Assembly: GCF_004009905.1 (NCBI RefSeq) | Contig: NZ_ML136873.1 | Coordinates: 1 to 64,000, forward strand | Source: Lactobacillus xujianguonis | GTDB taxonomy: Bacteria; Bacillota; Bacilli; Lactobacillales; Lactobacillaceae | Reading direction: 5' to 3' | DNA: 64,000 nt | Shown: positions 1 to 8,334 of the stretch, in pieces | Position numbering within the stretch: position 1 is the stretch's first letter | Layout of the letters: every line of letters starts with the position of its first letter | Notes under the pieces: generated by a model | Seen by the model: the letters and a program-made list of their open reading frames with translations, nothing else | What the model was told of the DNA's origin: nothing | Database searches by the model: none | Program-made: the position numbers and the translations under genes

Positions 1-234
1 GAGGCTTACCCCAATCAGGTTGTGCTTTATCAAAGAAGTTCTGCCAAGCATTGGCCAAGTCCGTAACGGCTAGCTGTAAACATCTAGATGATAACTGATA
101 CTGCCATTCTGCTTTATTGGCAACTAATTCATCTCGCACTCGATATTCGTTTGGACTAGGATTATCTTCCTTGTTTAAACTACGAGCTTCATAGCTTGAT
201 TGGGTTTTAATTCAACTACTTGAGCTTTGATCAC
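1..234 (-). pseudogene. TnpB-type IS protein, 5' remnant
   Basis: Read on the minus strand, a GTG at 234 preceded by GGAGGTG opens a reading frame with the typical TnpB beginning (VIKAQVVELKPNQ). It stops after 19 codons. The next frame continues with RVRDELVANKAEWQYQ and later LANAWQNFFDKAQPDWGKP, which matches the part of IS200/IS605 and IS607 TnpB proteins just before the 'fKsk' motif. The distance between the two parts is shorter than in intact TnpB, so both a deletion and a frameshift are likely. The gene runs off the left edge, so its catalytic region cannot be judged. No left-end or right-end hairpin of an IS was identified. Confidence 0.7.
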
Positions 235-521
235 TTGTTCCACCTCCAATGCAAACATTAGTTTAACAACTTAAGCAGTTAAGACAAGCGAACAAATTCT
301 TAAATTTTTAGCTTTCGAAAACTGATATACCTCTATGTTTTTTACTTTCTGAGTAGATCAGTTTCCATAATTAACCATGTTTTTCTATGTTTTAGTTAAT
401 CATTGCAGCCTCCCTTTTCTTACTTTTTCATAGTCGCTTTTCTATTATAGGTAACTATCGTGAAAATGTACAATGATAAGTTTCTATAGGAAATGATAGT
501 TTTTATGTATTTCAAACTACT
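235..521. other. intergenic stretch, no gene seen
   Basis: AT-rich DNA between the TnpB remnant and the ABC cassette. I see no reading frame with a ribosome-binding site, no tRNA and no strong promoter. It may include degraded insertion-sequence DNA. Confidence 0.5.
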
Positions 522-553
522 AAAAAAGCAATGGCTTAACACCATTGCTTTTT
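522..553 (-). terminator. terminator of ABC cassette (copy 1 of a repeat)
   Basis: The hairpin AAGCAATGG / CCATTG(C)TT is flanked by A and T runs, so it works in both directions. It lies at the 3' end of the minus-strand ABC gene and overlaps its stop. A base-for-base identical 32-bp copy lies at 3352..3383. Confidence 0.85.
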
Positions 554-2129
554 ACTCATTAATTAAATGAATTTCTTTATCAAATAAATTATTCATATCC
601 TCATTAAAATTATGGGCAATAAAAATTATAGTATATGGACTCTTCATCAACTGTTTTAAAATTTTCATGGTTGCTCTTTGATCAACAGCACTTGTGCCTT
701 CATCAATCAAAAGAAAATTATCATCGTGAATAGCGGCTCGGGCTAAGACAATCTTTTGCCTTTGACCTCCAGAAACATTTAATGCTTGTAAACTTATTTT
801 AGTTTGCAATCCTAATGGTAATTTTTCAATATCTTGTTCAAATGAAAATTTATCAACATAATCTTTAACTTTACTTTTAAGATTAGAATTAAACATCGTA
901 ATGTTGTTTTCAATACTGTCAGGAAATAAAACAGGATCTTGTGGAATATATCCTAATTTAATTTCTTTAGGATTAATCTCATTCCCAGTATTATCCTTAA
1001 AAACAACTTTACCCGTATAAGTCTTAATCTTACCAAGAAGCACTTTAAATAAAGTGGTTTTCCCTGCACCAGAGTCTCCAGTTAATAATACCTTTTCACC
1101 TTTATTAATTTTTAAGTTAGGAAAATGAATCTCTTTACCATTAGCAAAACGAACTGAAACATTGTCAGTTGTCAAACTAACTGGTGACTTTAATACAAAG
1201 AAACTATCCACCTTAGTACTATCTTGATTAATTTCTTCGTTTAATTTATCGACTGAATGAATTTGACCCAACTCAGTAATTAACATTTTAAAAGAAGAAT
1301 TTATATAAAGACTAAAACTTTCAACCGTTACTATTACACCAAATAAAACCAAATGCTTAGTAACCAAAATAGCAGTCACAGCTAGTAAAGCAAATTGTAA
1401 TAAAGCGGCCGTTGCTTTGTTTAAGATGGTAAGTGCCTGCACTGTTCCTGTTCTTGTAACATTAGCTTTTTCTAAAGTATTAGAAGCTTGATCCATAACT
1501 TTAAATAGCTGTAAACCAGCAGCAAACTTACGTAACTCAGCTAAACCATCTAACCACTTCTCGACTGCATTTAAATAATTTCTATTTGCCCTAGATAAAC
1601 TTGAAGCGGCTCTTTGCAATGCGGGATGAAGAAATTTAGGTAAGTAAAAGCTTAACATACCCAATAATAAAACAACTACTAACAAGCTCCAATGAAATAG
1701 TAATAACCCGATACATGAAAAGATTATCTGTGCTGCGTAGTAGGGAATATCTGTATATACTGACAGCTTTGATTGTTTAATTAAATTCAAATCATTAGTT
1801 AAACGATTTTGAACTTTAGCTGGATTATGATTTTCTTGATCATAAAAGTAATGTCTTACAATTTTAGTTCTAACTAGATGATTATATTGTTGAATTTGCT
1901 GTTCAATCCAGTACTGACAAACATTCAACCCTATATAACTTATGGCAGAGGCAATTAAAGCCGCAATAATCAGAATAATGAACCGTTGCCATTTTTCTTC
2001 TTTAATAGCAGTAATCTGATAGGTTGTAATATAGCTAACTCCAATTGTTAAAGCTGAAGTCAGAAACTCCAAAATAAGTAAAGCAATCATTCTTGGCTTA
2101 TTAACAGAATACAATCCCTTAAAAGACAT
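552..2129 (-). CDS. ABC exporter, fused membrane and ATPase domains
   Basis: Half-transporter of the multidrug/peptide exporter type (ABC-B fold), expected to pump a small molecule or peptide out of the cell as a dimer. The first ~290 residues hold about six membrane segments. The ATPase half shows Walker A GDSGAGKTT near residue 355, a Q-loop YIPQD, the signature VSGGQ near 455, Walker B FLLIDE near 475 and H-loop FIAHN near 505. I prefer the ATG at 2129 because GAGGTG lies six bases upstream; GTG 2138 and ATG 2135 are alternatives. The stop of the upstream broken ABC gene lies just before it, so the two formed a translationally coupled pair, possibly a heterodimer. The substrate is unknown; the neighbouring insertion-sequence debris suggests an accessory cassette. 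Confidence 0.85.
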   Translation of the reverse strand: MSFKGLYSVNKPRMIALLILEFLTSALTIGVSYITTYQITAIKEEKWQRFIILIIAALIASAISYIGLNVCQYWIEQQIQQYNHLVRTKIVRHYFYDQENHNPAKVQNRLTNDLNLIKQSKLSVYTDIPYYAAQIIFSCIGLLLFHWSLLVVVLLLGMLSFYLPKFLHPALQRAASSLSRANRNYLNAVEKWLDGLAELRKFAAGLQLFKVMDQASNTLEKANVTRTGTVQALTILNKATAALLQFALLAVTAILVTKHLVLFGVIVTVESFSLYINSSFKMLITELGQIHSVDKLNEEINQDSTKVDSFFVLKSPVSLTTDNVSVRFANGKEIHFPNLKINKGEKVLLTGDSGAGKTTLFKVLLGKIKTYTGKVVFKDNTGNEINPKEIKLGYIPQDPVLFPDSIENNITMFNSNLKSKVKDYVDKFSFEQDIEKLPLGLQTKISLQALNVSGGQRQKIVLARAAIHDDNFLLIDEGTSAVDQRATMKILKQLMKSPYTIIFIAHNFNEDMNNLFDKEIHLINE

Positions 2130-2134
2130 TACCA

Positions 2135-3159
2135 TCACCTCTTATTTGCAAGATATATCTTTTTGCTAAATAACTGTTTGGTAGCAGAGTTTAAATTATG
2201 AGCTATCACAATAACTGTTTTATTAGAAGACATCAAATTTTTTAATATGCGATAGCTACTCTTAGCATCAATTGCACTCGTGGCTTCATCAGCCATAATA
2301 ATAGAAAAATCGTAAATTTCATTACGCGCTAAAATAATTTTCTGTTTCTGACCACCTGAAAAAATATTTACGTCAAGATCAACTTCTGTATCAACCCCAT
2401 TTGGCATCCCCGCTATGTCCTTTTCAAAATCATTTTTTCTAATAATTGAGCTTAACATCTTCTTCAAGCGTCCATTAAACATCGTAATATTATTAGCAAT
2501 GGTTGTAGGAAATAAGATTCCATCTTGTGGGATATAACCAATTTGACCATAATCTGGAGAAATTATCTGCCCCTTTTTATCTTTAAAGATAATCTTTCCT
2601 TTAGTAGGATGTAATTTCCCTAAAATCAATTTAAACAACGTGGACTTTCCAACTCCACTATCTCCATAAAGTAAAACTTTTTCGCCTTTTTTAATAGTGA
2701 CATCAGGATAAGTAATTGTTTCGCCATTCTTAAATGAATAGCTCAAATTACAAGTGCTTATAGAGTATATATTCTTGGAATTATTAACCGATTTATCCTT
2801 TCTAACACATTGCAACTTAATTAGTTCTTGATTAATACCTTGAACTGATTGAATTCTAGTTAATGCCGTTGTAGTCGTTAACAAACAACTCAGAATAGCT
2901 GTAGAAAAATTGCCTGCAGCAATAACCACACCAAAAGCAATTTGATGATTAAAAAATAAAATAGCAGCCAAAAGAAGAATAGCAAAATACTACTAACGAT
3001 AAATAATAAAAAGCCCAATAGTATATTTTTTTCTAGTTGATTGTAGGCAAATTGAATAATGTATGAACTAGCTGCTGATCCCACTGCATACAGTATTTCT
3101 AAAATAATTACAATAATGAACAGAGGCTTATCATTTCGAATTAGTTCTCGAAACTTCAT
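2135..3159 (-). pseudogene. second ABC exporter, deleted and frameshifted
   Basis: The gene starts properly at 3159 (AGGTG upstream, MKFRELIRND) but stays in frame for only ~62 meaningful residues with two membrane segments. The frame resuming near 2971 matches residues ~250-525 of the neighbouring exporter: FGVVIAAGNF, Walker A GDSGVGKST, signature FSGGQKQK, Walker B IIMADEATSA, H-loop VIAHN. About 190 residues of the membrane domain are missing and the two pieces are in different frames, so one deletion event near 2970-3000 explains both defects. The ATPase motifs remain intact. A free ATPase half could in principle be made from an internal start, but a working half-transporter could not. 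Confidence 0.85.
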
Positions 3160-3351
3160 TTTAAATCACCTACTCATTGAGATATTTCTCTAATAACTTA
3201 TCATTGCTTGGCATTAAGCTACATATACTTGTTGAATATAACCAATCTGTTTAAAGATTAGTCTTATAATATTGCTGATTTATTAATAAGTCAATGCTTT
3301 ATCTCATTTTTTACTTATTTATTTAAGCTCGTTTTAATAGAAATGGTAATC

Positions 3352-3383
3352 AAAAAAGCAATGGCTTAACACCATTGCTTTTT
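3352..3383 (-). terminator. terminator of amino-acid permease (copy 2 of a repeat)
   Basis: A 32-bp copy identical to 522..553, placed 13 bases past the stop of the minus-strand permease gene. It is a strong hairpin with T runs on both strands. Confidence 0.85.
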
Positions 3384-3395
3384 AAAATCTTATTA

Positions 3396-4769
3396 TTACT
3401 TACGATGTCTGACTACATAAACTAAGGCCGCTCCGATCAGGAACAAAGCCCCAACGGTTACGGAAATCCGCGTATCCGGATTAATAAACATAAAGACCAC
3501 AATCAAGGTCAACATGAATAAGGCAAAGTAATTAGAATACGGATAAAGCGGCAACTTGAACGGATGCTTCTTCATCAAGTCAGGATTCTTTCTTCTGAAG
3601 CGTAATTCAGCTAACAAAATTACGAACCATGCTACCATCCCTGGCAAGACGGATGAACTATAAACAATTACGAAGACATTCTCAAGTGACTTGCTAAAGA
3701 GCTGAATAATTACATTCAGAATAAAACCAATAAAGATCCCTGAAGTAATTCCGATAATGGCATGACTAGGAACAATTCGCTTGGAAACATGCCCAAAAGT
3801 CTTAGGCGCATAACCTTCATGAGCCATCTTATACAGCATTCGGCTTGAGGAATAAATTCCTGAGTTAGCCCCGGACAAGGCTGCCGTCAAAACTACGAAG
3901 TTAATCACAGAAGCTGCAGCGGTAATGCCCACTTTTGCAAAAGTTGTTACAAATGGTGACCCAATATTGCCCAGTTCATTCCATGGATAAATTGTCACAA
4001 TCACGAAGATCGCACCGACATAGAAGATTAAGATGCGCCATAACACTGACTTCACACTCTTCACAATGGCTTCTTGCGGATTAGCAACTTCCCCAGCGGA
4101 AATCCCTATTAATTCAATTCCTTGATATGAACCAACGATAATCGCCATTGAGAATAAGAAGCCTTTGATTCCCCCGGTAAAGAAACCACCATGACTCCAT
4201 AAGTTAGAAAAGCCAATCGGATGGCCCCCATTACCAAAGCCAAAGAGAATTACCATGAAGCCAAGAATAATCATCAAAACAATCGTGACTACCTTGATCA
4301 TCGCGAACCAGAATTCTAGCGTTGCATAAGCCTTAGCACTCGCTAAGTTAGCCAGCAGCAAGAAGGCAATAATGATAATTCCGGCAATCCAATCAGAAGT
4401 ATTATTCCACCAGAAGCGTAAATATTCAGTTGTCGCTACTACTTCTGAAATCCCAACGACAACGTATTGGAAAACGTTCGCCCATTCAGCTAAATAGCCT
4501 GCAATAGGATGAACATGTTCCGTTGCATAGTCTGCAAACGAACCAGTACCTGGATCAACATAGAGCATTTCTCCTAAAGCCCGCATCACAATATACAAAA
4601 TTAAGCCGACAAACATATAAGCCAGTAAAACTGACGGCCCGGTCCACTTAATTGTTGAAGCTGACCCCATAAAGAGCCCAACCCCGATTGCGCCTCCGAG
4701 CGAAATCATTTCCATCTGCCCAGCAGTCATCGAGCGTTTTAATTCTGGCGCTTTCTTCTGCTTTCTCAT
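3396..4769 (-). CDS. APC-family amino-acid permease
   Basis: 457-residue transporter with about 12 membrane segments, of the amino-acid transporter (AAT) branch of the APC superfamily, like the D-serine/D-alanine/glycine and GABA permeases. The first segment carries the family's helix-breaking motif in SLGGAIGVGLFMGS. VGSYQGIELIGISAGEVANPQ is the conserved substrate-site region of segment 6 and the following loop. It should import one or a few amino acids with protons; the sequence does not fix which. It is a single-gene unit with its own promoter (4883..4911) and terminator (3352..3383). GGGAGAG precedes the ATG. Confidence 0.85.
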   Translation of the reverse strand: MRKQKKAPELKRSMTAGQMEMISLGGAIGVGLFMGSASTIKWTGPSVLLAYMFVGLILYIVMRALGEMLYVDPGTGSFADYATEHVHPIAGYLAEWANVFQYVVVGISEVVATTEYLRFWWNNTSDWIAGIIIIAFLLLANLASAKAYATLEFWFAMIKVVTIVLMIILGFMVILFGFGNGGHPIGFSNLWSHGGFFTGGIKGFLFSMAIIVGSYQGIELIGISAGEVANPQEAIVKSVKSVLWRILIFYVGAIFVIVTIYPWNELGNIGSPFVTTFAKVGITAAASVINFVVLTAALSGANSGIYSSSRMLYKMAHEGYAPKTFGHVSKRIVPSHAIIGITSGIFIGFILNVIIQLFSKSLENVFVIVYSSSVLPGMVAWFVILLAELRFRRKNPDLMKKHPFKLPLYPYSNYFALFMLTLIVVFMFINPDTRISVTVGALFLIGAALVYVVRHRK

Positions 4770-4795
4770 CTAAACTCTCCCTAATTTAGTTATCA

Positions 4796-4832
4796 AAGCA
4801 GATTATTTCCTCGGAAATAGTCTGCTTTTTTT
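4796..4832. other. strong hairpin in permease leader
   Basis: A 15-bp stem (AAGCAGAT.. / ..GTCTGCTT) with a two-base loop and a run of seven T on the plus strand. It sits between the permease promoter and start codon, so on the transcribed minus strand it lies in the 5' leader without a following U run. It could act as a leader fold, an RNA stabiliser, or a terminator for transcripts from the opposite strand. Confidence 0.6.
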
Positions 4833-4861
4833 AAAATCATCTATCTTAAAAAGCTAATTTC

Positions 4862-4878
4862 AACAATTTTCAATTGTT
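4862..4878. promoter_or_regulatory. palindrome at permease start of transcription
   Basis: The perfect palindrome AACAATT-TTC-AATTGTT lies just downstream of the -10 box, where transcription should start. This is a typical repressor position. No regulator is assigned. Confidence 0.4.
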
Positions 4879-4882
4879 TTTA

Positions 4883-4911
4883 ATTATAAGAAGCATCTAG
4901 ATAATTGTCAA
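4883..4911 (-). promoter_or_regulatory. consensus promoter of the permease gene
   Basis: On the minus strand, -35 TTGACA (4906..4911) and -10 TATAAT (4883..4888) are both perfect and separated by 17 bp. This is the strongest promoter seen in the window and should drive the permease at 4769. Confidence 0.8.
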
Positions 4912-4918
4912 TTGCACC

Positions 4919-4950
4919 AAAAAAGCCATCCGCTAAGCGGATAGCTTCTT
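4919..4950 (-). terminator. terminator of clpE-like gene
   Basis: Stem GCTATCCGC / GCGGATGGC with loop TTA, followed by a run of T on the minus strand, 19 bases after the stop of the Clp gene. Confidence 0.85.
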
Positions 4951-4968
4951 CATTTATTTTTAACTAAA

Positions 4969-7083
4969 TTAGTCTTCTTTCTTGTCTTCTTTGGCGTCAT
5001 CCTTAACTTCGCCATCAGCTACTTCAGCTGGCTTAACTAAGTCTAAGATTGACTTACCGTTCATGTACAAGTGCTTGTCATCAGCAGTAAATTCAACCTT
5101 CTTAGTGTCAGGGTAAGCCATGATTAACTTAGCAATTGGAGTTTCAAGGTCTTGTTCAACCACTCTTCTAAGTGGACGAGCACCGAATTTCTTGTCGTAG
5201 CCTTTTTCAGCAATCACTTTCTTAGCTTCGTCAGAAACTGTTACTGCAACACCCTTCTTCGTCAAGATGTGTTCCATCTTCTTCAAGTAGATGTCGATGA
5301 TCTTGCCCATGTCCTTTTCAGTCAATGAGTTGAATGGTACGATTGCGTCCAAACGGTTCAAGAATTCAGGTCTGAAGTAGTTTTCAAGAGCGTGAATTAA
5401 CTTGTCTTGGTCAACCTTGCCGTCTTCAAGTAACTTGTCTGAGAAGCCAGCATTAGAAGTCATGATCAAGATGGTGTCCTTGAAGGAAACAGTTCTACCT
5501 TGAGCGTCAGTTAAACGACCATCATCCATAATTTGAAGTAGTGCGTTGAAGACTTGTGGGTTAGCTTTTTCAATTTCGTCAAACAAAATCAAGCTGTATG
5601 GTTGGTGACGAACCTTTTCAGTTAATTGACCACCTTCACCATAGCCAACGTAACCTGGAGCAGAACCGATTAACTTGTTAACGGCCATTTCATCTTGGTA
5701 TTCAGACATGTCCAAACGAATGAAGTGGTCTTTGTTACCAAAGAGGTTAATTGCTAATTGTTTAGCAAGTTCAGTCTTACCAACACCAGTAGGACCAGTA
5801 AGTAAGAATGAACCAGTAGGACGGTCGCTGTCTTTGAAGACTTGCTTACGAGCAATTGCGTCAGTAATTACATCAATTGCCTTGTCTTGGTCAATAACGA
5901 CTTCCTTCAACTTCTTAGCTAAGTCTAAGTTCTTCTTAGCTTCATCAGCATGAAGTTCACTCATTGGGATATTAGTCTTTTGTTCAATTAAAGCGTAAAT
6001 ATCCTTTTCAGTAACAACTGGAGTTTCAGCCTTATTAGCCTTCTTCAAGTCTTTTTCTAATTCTTCAATCTTAGTCTTGATTTCGCCAGCTTTGTCATAG
6101 TCTTCAGCCTTAGCTGCTTCTGCTTTCTTAGCTTCTAAAGCATGAATCCGAGTCTTAAGACTAGCTTCGTCAGCTGGTTCAACAAGTAATGCCTTCTTAG
6201 CACCAGCTTCATCCATCAAGTCAATAGCCTTGTCTGGTAAGTAGCGACCTTGAATGTATCTTTCAGATAATTCAACCGCTAACTTCAAAGCATCATCATC
6301 GTATTTTACGTGGTGGAACTTTTCGTACTTCTTCTTAAGGCCTTCCAAGATCTTTACAGCAACCTTAGTTGAAGGTTCTGGAACTTGAACTGGTTGGAAC
6401 CGACGAGCAAGAGCAGGATCTTTTTCAATTCTTTGGTATTCACTAGTAGTAGTAGCACCAATTAATTTCAATTCACCGCTTGCAAGAGCTGGCTTCAAAA
6501 TGTTAGCAGCATCCCCATTGTTAGTTTCTGAATCAGTAGAACCAGCACCAACAATGTTGTGTAATTCGTCAATGAAGAGCACGATGTTAGGATTCTTCTT
6601 AGCTTGGTCAATTACTTCCTTCAACTTCTCTTCAAAGCTACCACGAAGGCTAGAACCAGCAACCATGTCATTAATATTAATAGAAATAATGTGCATGTCT
6701 TTCATCTTAGCTGGAACATTACCTTCAGCAATTCTTTGAGCTAAGCCTTCCACAATTGAAGTCTTACCAACACCAGCAGGTCCGATCAAAACTGGATTAT
6801 TCTTCTTACGTCTTGACAAAATTTCAATTACTTCGTCAATTTGTTTGTCACGACCAATCACTGGGTCGTATTTATTATTTTTAGCTTGTTCAACTAAATC
6901 GATCCCAATTGCTTTTTGCTTTGGTTGTTGTGGATTTTGTTGAATGGTTTGTGGATTTGCCATGTTACTTGAGTAGTGAACTGGAATTGAACCATTAGAT
7001 GAACTTCTAGTAAAGTCATCATTAAAGAATGAGCTGTTTAATTCGTTAAATAAGTTATCAAAATCATTGTTAAAGTATGCCAT
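4969..7083 (-). CDS. clpE: Clp ATPase, ClpE-like, CIRCE-controlled
   Basis: Two-domain AAA+ unfoldase that threads damaged proteins into ClpP or disaggregates them. AAA1 has GPAGVGKT and LFIDELH; a short coiled UVR-type motif (KAEDYDKAGEIKTKIEELEK) lies between the domains; AAA2 has GPTGVGKTE and ILFDEIEKA; the C-terminal D2 domain follows. From ATG 7083 it is 704 residues. The longer frame from 7128 would begin inside the CIRCE element, and AGGGAG lies before 7083, so 7083 is right. The N-terminus has no CxxC zinc finger, unlike B. subtilis ClpE; it starts MAYFNNDFDNLFNEL, which recalls ClpL. The UVR motif favours ClpE. It is a monocistron with its own terminator. Confidence 0.8.
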   Translation of the reverse strand: MAYFNNDFDNLFNELNSSFFNDDFTRSSSNGSIPVHYSSNMANPQTIQQNPQQPKQKAIGIDLVEQAKNNKYDPVIGRDKQIDEVIEILSRRKKNNPVLIGPAGVGKTSIVEGLAQRIAEGNVPAKMKDMHIISININDMVAGSSLRGSFEEKLKEVIDQAKKNPNIVLFIDELHNIVGAGSTDSETNNGDAANILKPALASGELKLIGATTTSEYQRIEKDPALARRFQPVQVPEPSTKVAVKILEGLKKKYEKFHHVKYDDDALKLAVELSERYIQGRYLPDKAIDLMDEAGAKKALLVEPADEASLKTRIHALEAKKAEAAKAEDYDKAGEIKTKIEELEKDLKKANKAETPVVTEKDIYALIEQKTNIPMSELHADEAKKNLDLAKKLKEVVIDQDKAIDVITDAIARKQVFKDSDRPTGSFLLTGPTGVGKTELAKQLAINLFGNKDHFIRLDMSEYQDEMAVNKLIGSAPGYVGYGEGGQLTEKVRHQPYSLILFDEIEKANPQVFNALLQIMDDGRLTDAQGRTVSFKDTILIMTSNAGFSDKLLEDGKVDQDKLIHALENYFRPEFLNRLDAIVPFNSLTEKDMGKIIDIYLKKMEHILTKKGVAVTVSDEAKKVIAEKGYDKKFGARPLRRVVEQDLETPIAKLIMAYPDTKKVEFTADDKHLYMNGKSILDLVKPAEVADGEVKDDAKEDKKED

Positions 7084-7115
7084 ATTCGCAACACTCCCTG
7101 TATTCAAATTGGTAA

Positions 7116-7142
7116 TTAGCACTCTCAACTTTCAAGTGCTAA
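7116..7142. promoter_or_regulatory. CIRCE element (HrcA operator)
   Basis: TTAGCACTC, nine bases, then AAGTGCTAA. This is the consensus TTAGCACTC-N9-GAGTGCTAA with one mismatch. It lies between the -10 box and the start codon of the Clp gene, so HrcA should repress the gene until heat shock. Confidence 0.9.
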
Positions 7143-7157
7143 TTCTTTATATTTATA

Positions 7158-7163
7158 AGTATA
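7158..7163 (-). promoter_or_regulatory. -10 box of clpE-like gene
   Basis: TATACT on the minus strand, with TTGCTT 16 bp upstream as a weak -35. The predicted start of transcription falls a few bases before the CIRCE element, as expected for HrcA control. Confidence 0.55.
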
Positions 7164-7168
7164 GCAGG

Positions 7169-7418
7169 TTATCCACAAAAAGCAAACAAAAATATAAAAG
7201 TTTTCCACAAATATTTCAATTTTTGTGAAATGGTAGTTTTTATCGGCTGAAATTATCGGTATAAAGCTATTTTGCTCACTTCACAAATTCTAAAGAATTT
7301 CTTAAGAAAGCGATTAGCTAGTTTATCAATTCAATAAGTTTTCCACAGAAGCTAAAAAATAAGAACCTGAGTAGGATTTGCTCAGGTTCTTATATTGACT
7401 CAATTAAATTGTGGATAA
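7169..7418. other. cluster of DnaA-box-like 9-mers
   Basis: TTATCCACA at 7169..7177, TTTTCCACA at 7201..7209 and 7339..7347, and TGTGGATAA (TTATCCACA on the minus strand) at 7410..7418. Two are exact DnaA boxes and two differ at one position, all within 250 bp that is otherwise non-coding. No dnaA or dnaN gene is nearby, so this is not an obvious oriC. Confidence 0.5.
7353..7393 (-). terminator. terminator of DUF915 gene
   Basis: Stem AAGAACCTGAG / CTCAGGTTCTT followed on the minus strand by TTATTTTTT, 27 bases after the stop at 7420. Confidence 0.8.
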
Positions 7419-7419
7419 A

Positions 7420-8334
7420 TTACTTAATTTTCTTCTTTTCGCGTTGCTTTCCTTTTTTATTATCTTTTGGTATTGGCGCATTTTGCTTATTCTTACTTAA
7501 TAAGTATTGCTTCATTACCTGCACTACCTGCTCATTTTGCGGTAAATCCGAGTGGTTAGCTTGCTTACCGGTCACCGTAATTTCCATAAAACTCTTTACT
7601 TGGTTTTGGAAAATATACTTGGCGGCAGCTACACTATTTTCAGGTACAATCCCATCTGACTCATAAGTTTGACCACCCGTTAATGAATAGACCTTGAGAC
7701 TCTTAGGGAGCTGCTTCTTATATTTAATAAAGTCGGCCAACATTTGCGTCCGGTGATTTAAATTGTCTTCGTCAAAGTTAAACGGCGAGGCCAAGGTCAT
7801 CAAGCGTTTAATTTTGATTTCTGACTCATACTCTGAATAACAGTGCTCTAACCAATAGGTCCAGACTAAACCACCATTTGAGTGGCCAAAGGCCTTAAAG
7901 TTGTTAAACTTATAAGTCTGCGAGATCTCATAAAAGGCCGTATCTAACCAACCTGCTTGCTTTTTGATATTGCTGTAGCCATCTTTATTATTTTCGAAGC
8001 CAATCACAATAAAGGGTTCATTATCGCCACGATTGATGCTTCCTTTATATTTCAGACTACCATCTTTCATCACCTTAATTTTTAAAACACTGTGCGGGTG
8101 AGGCGAATCTTCATTCAGCATCGCAATTAGTGAATTGAAGCGCTCGATTGTTGCACTTGATCCTGGCACCATCACTACTGGTGACAAGAGTGATTTTCGC
8201 CGCTGGGCCCGATCATGGTTGGTCTTTTTCATCCAAAAAAAAGCTGGAATTGATAAAGCTAGTAAAACTATGAACAGTACCACTAAACACTTTAAGTTAC
8301 GTTGATTGAACTCAATTTTCCATTTCTTGTTCAT
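7420..8334 (-). CDS. membrane-anchored alpha/beta hydrolase (DUF915)
   Basis: 304 residues from ATG 8334. One N-terminal membrane helix (residues ~12-34) would hold the enzyme on the outer face. The hydrolase core shows VVMVPGSSA, the nucleophile elbow GHSNGG, an acid in YESDGIVP and a histidine in QANHSDL, which is the full Ser-Asp-His triad of the DUF915 family. The tail is very basic (KKGKQREKKKIK). The substrate is unknown. It overlaps the end of the upstream EIIC gene by 23 bases, so both are one transcript and the hydrolase is probably translationally coupled. The longer frame from 8367 lies inside EIIC and is less likely. Confidence 0.8.
   Translation of the reverse strand: MNKKWKIEFNQRNLKCLVVLFIVLLALSIPAFFWMKKTNHDRAQRRKSLLSPVVMVPGSSATIERFNSLIAMLNEDSPHPHSVLKIKVMKDGSLKYKGSINRGDNEPFIVIGFENNKDGYSNIKKQAGWLDTAFYEISQTYKFNNFKAFGHSNGGLVWTYWLEHCYSEYESEIKIKRLMTLASPFNFDEDNLNHRTQMLADFIKYKKQLPKSLKVYSLTGGQTYESDGIVPENSVAAAKYIFQNQVKSFMEITVTGKQANHSDLPQNEQVVQVMKQYLLSKNKQNAPIPKDNKKGKQREKKKIK

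Noticed and set aside
7169-7418. Chromosomal replication origin
   Set aside because: DnaA boxes are present but dnaA, dnaN, rpmH and a clear DNA-unwinding region are not.
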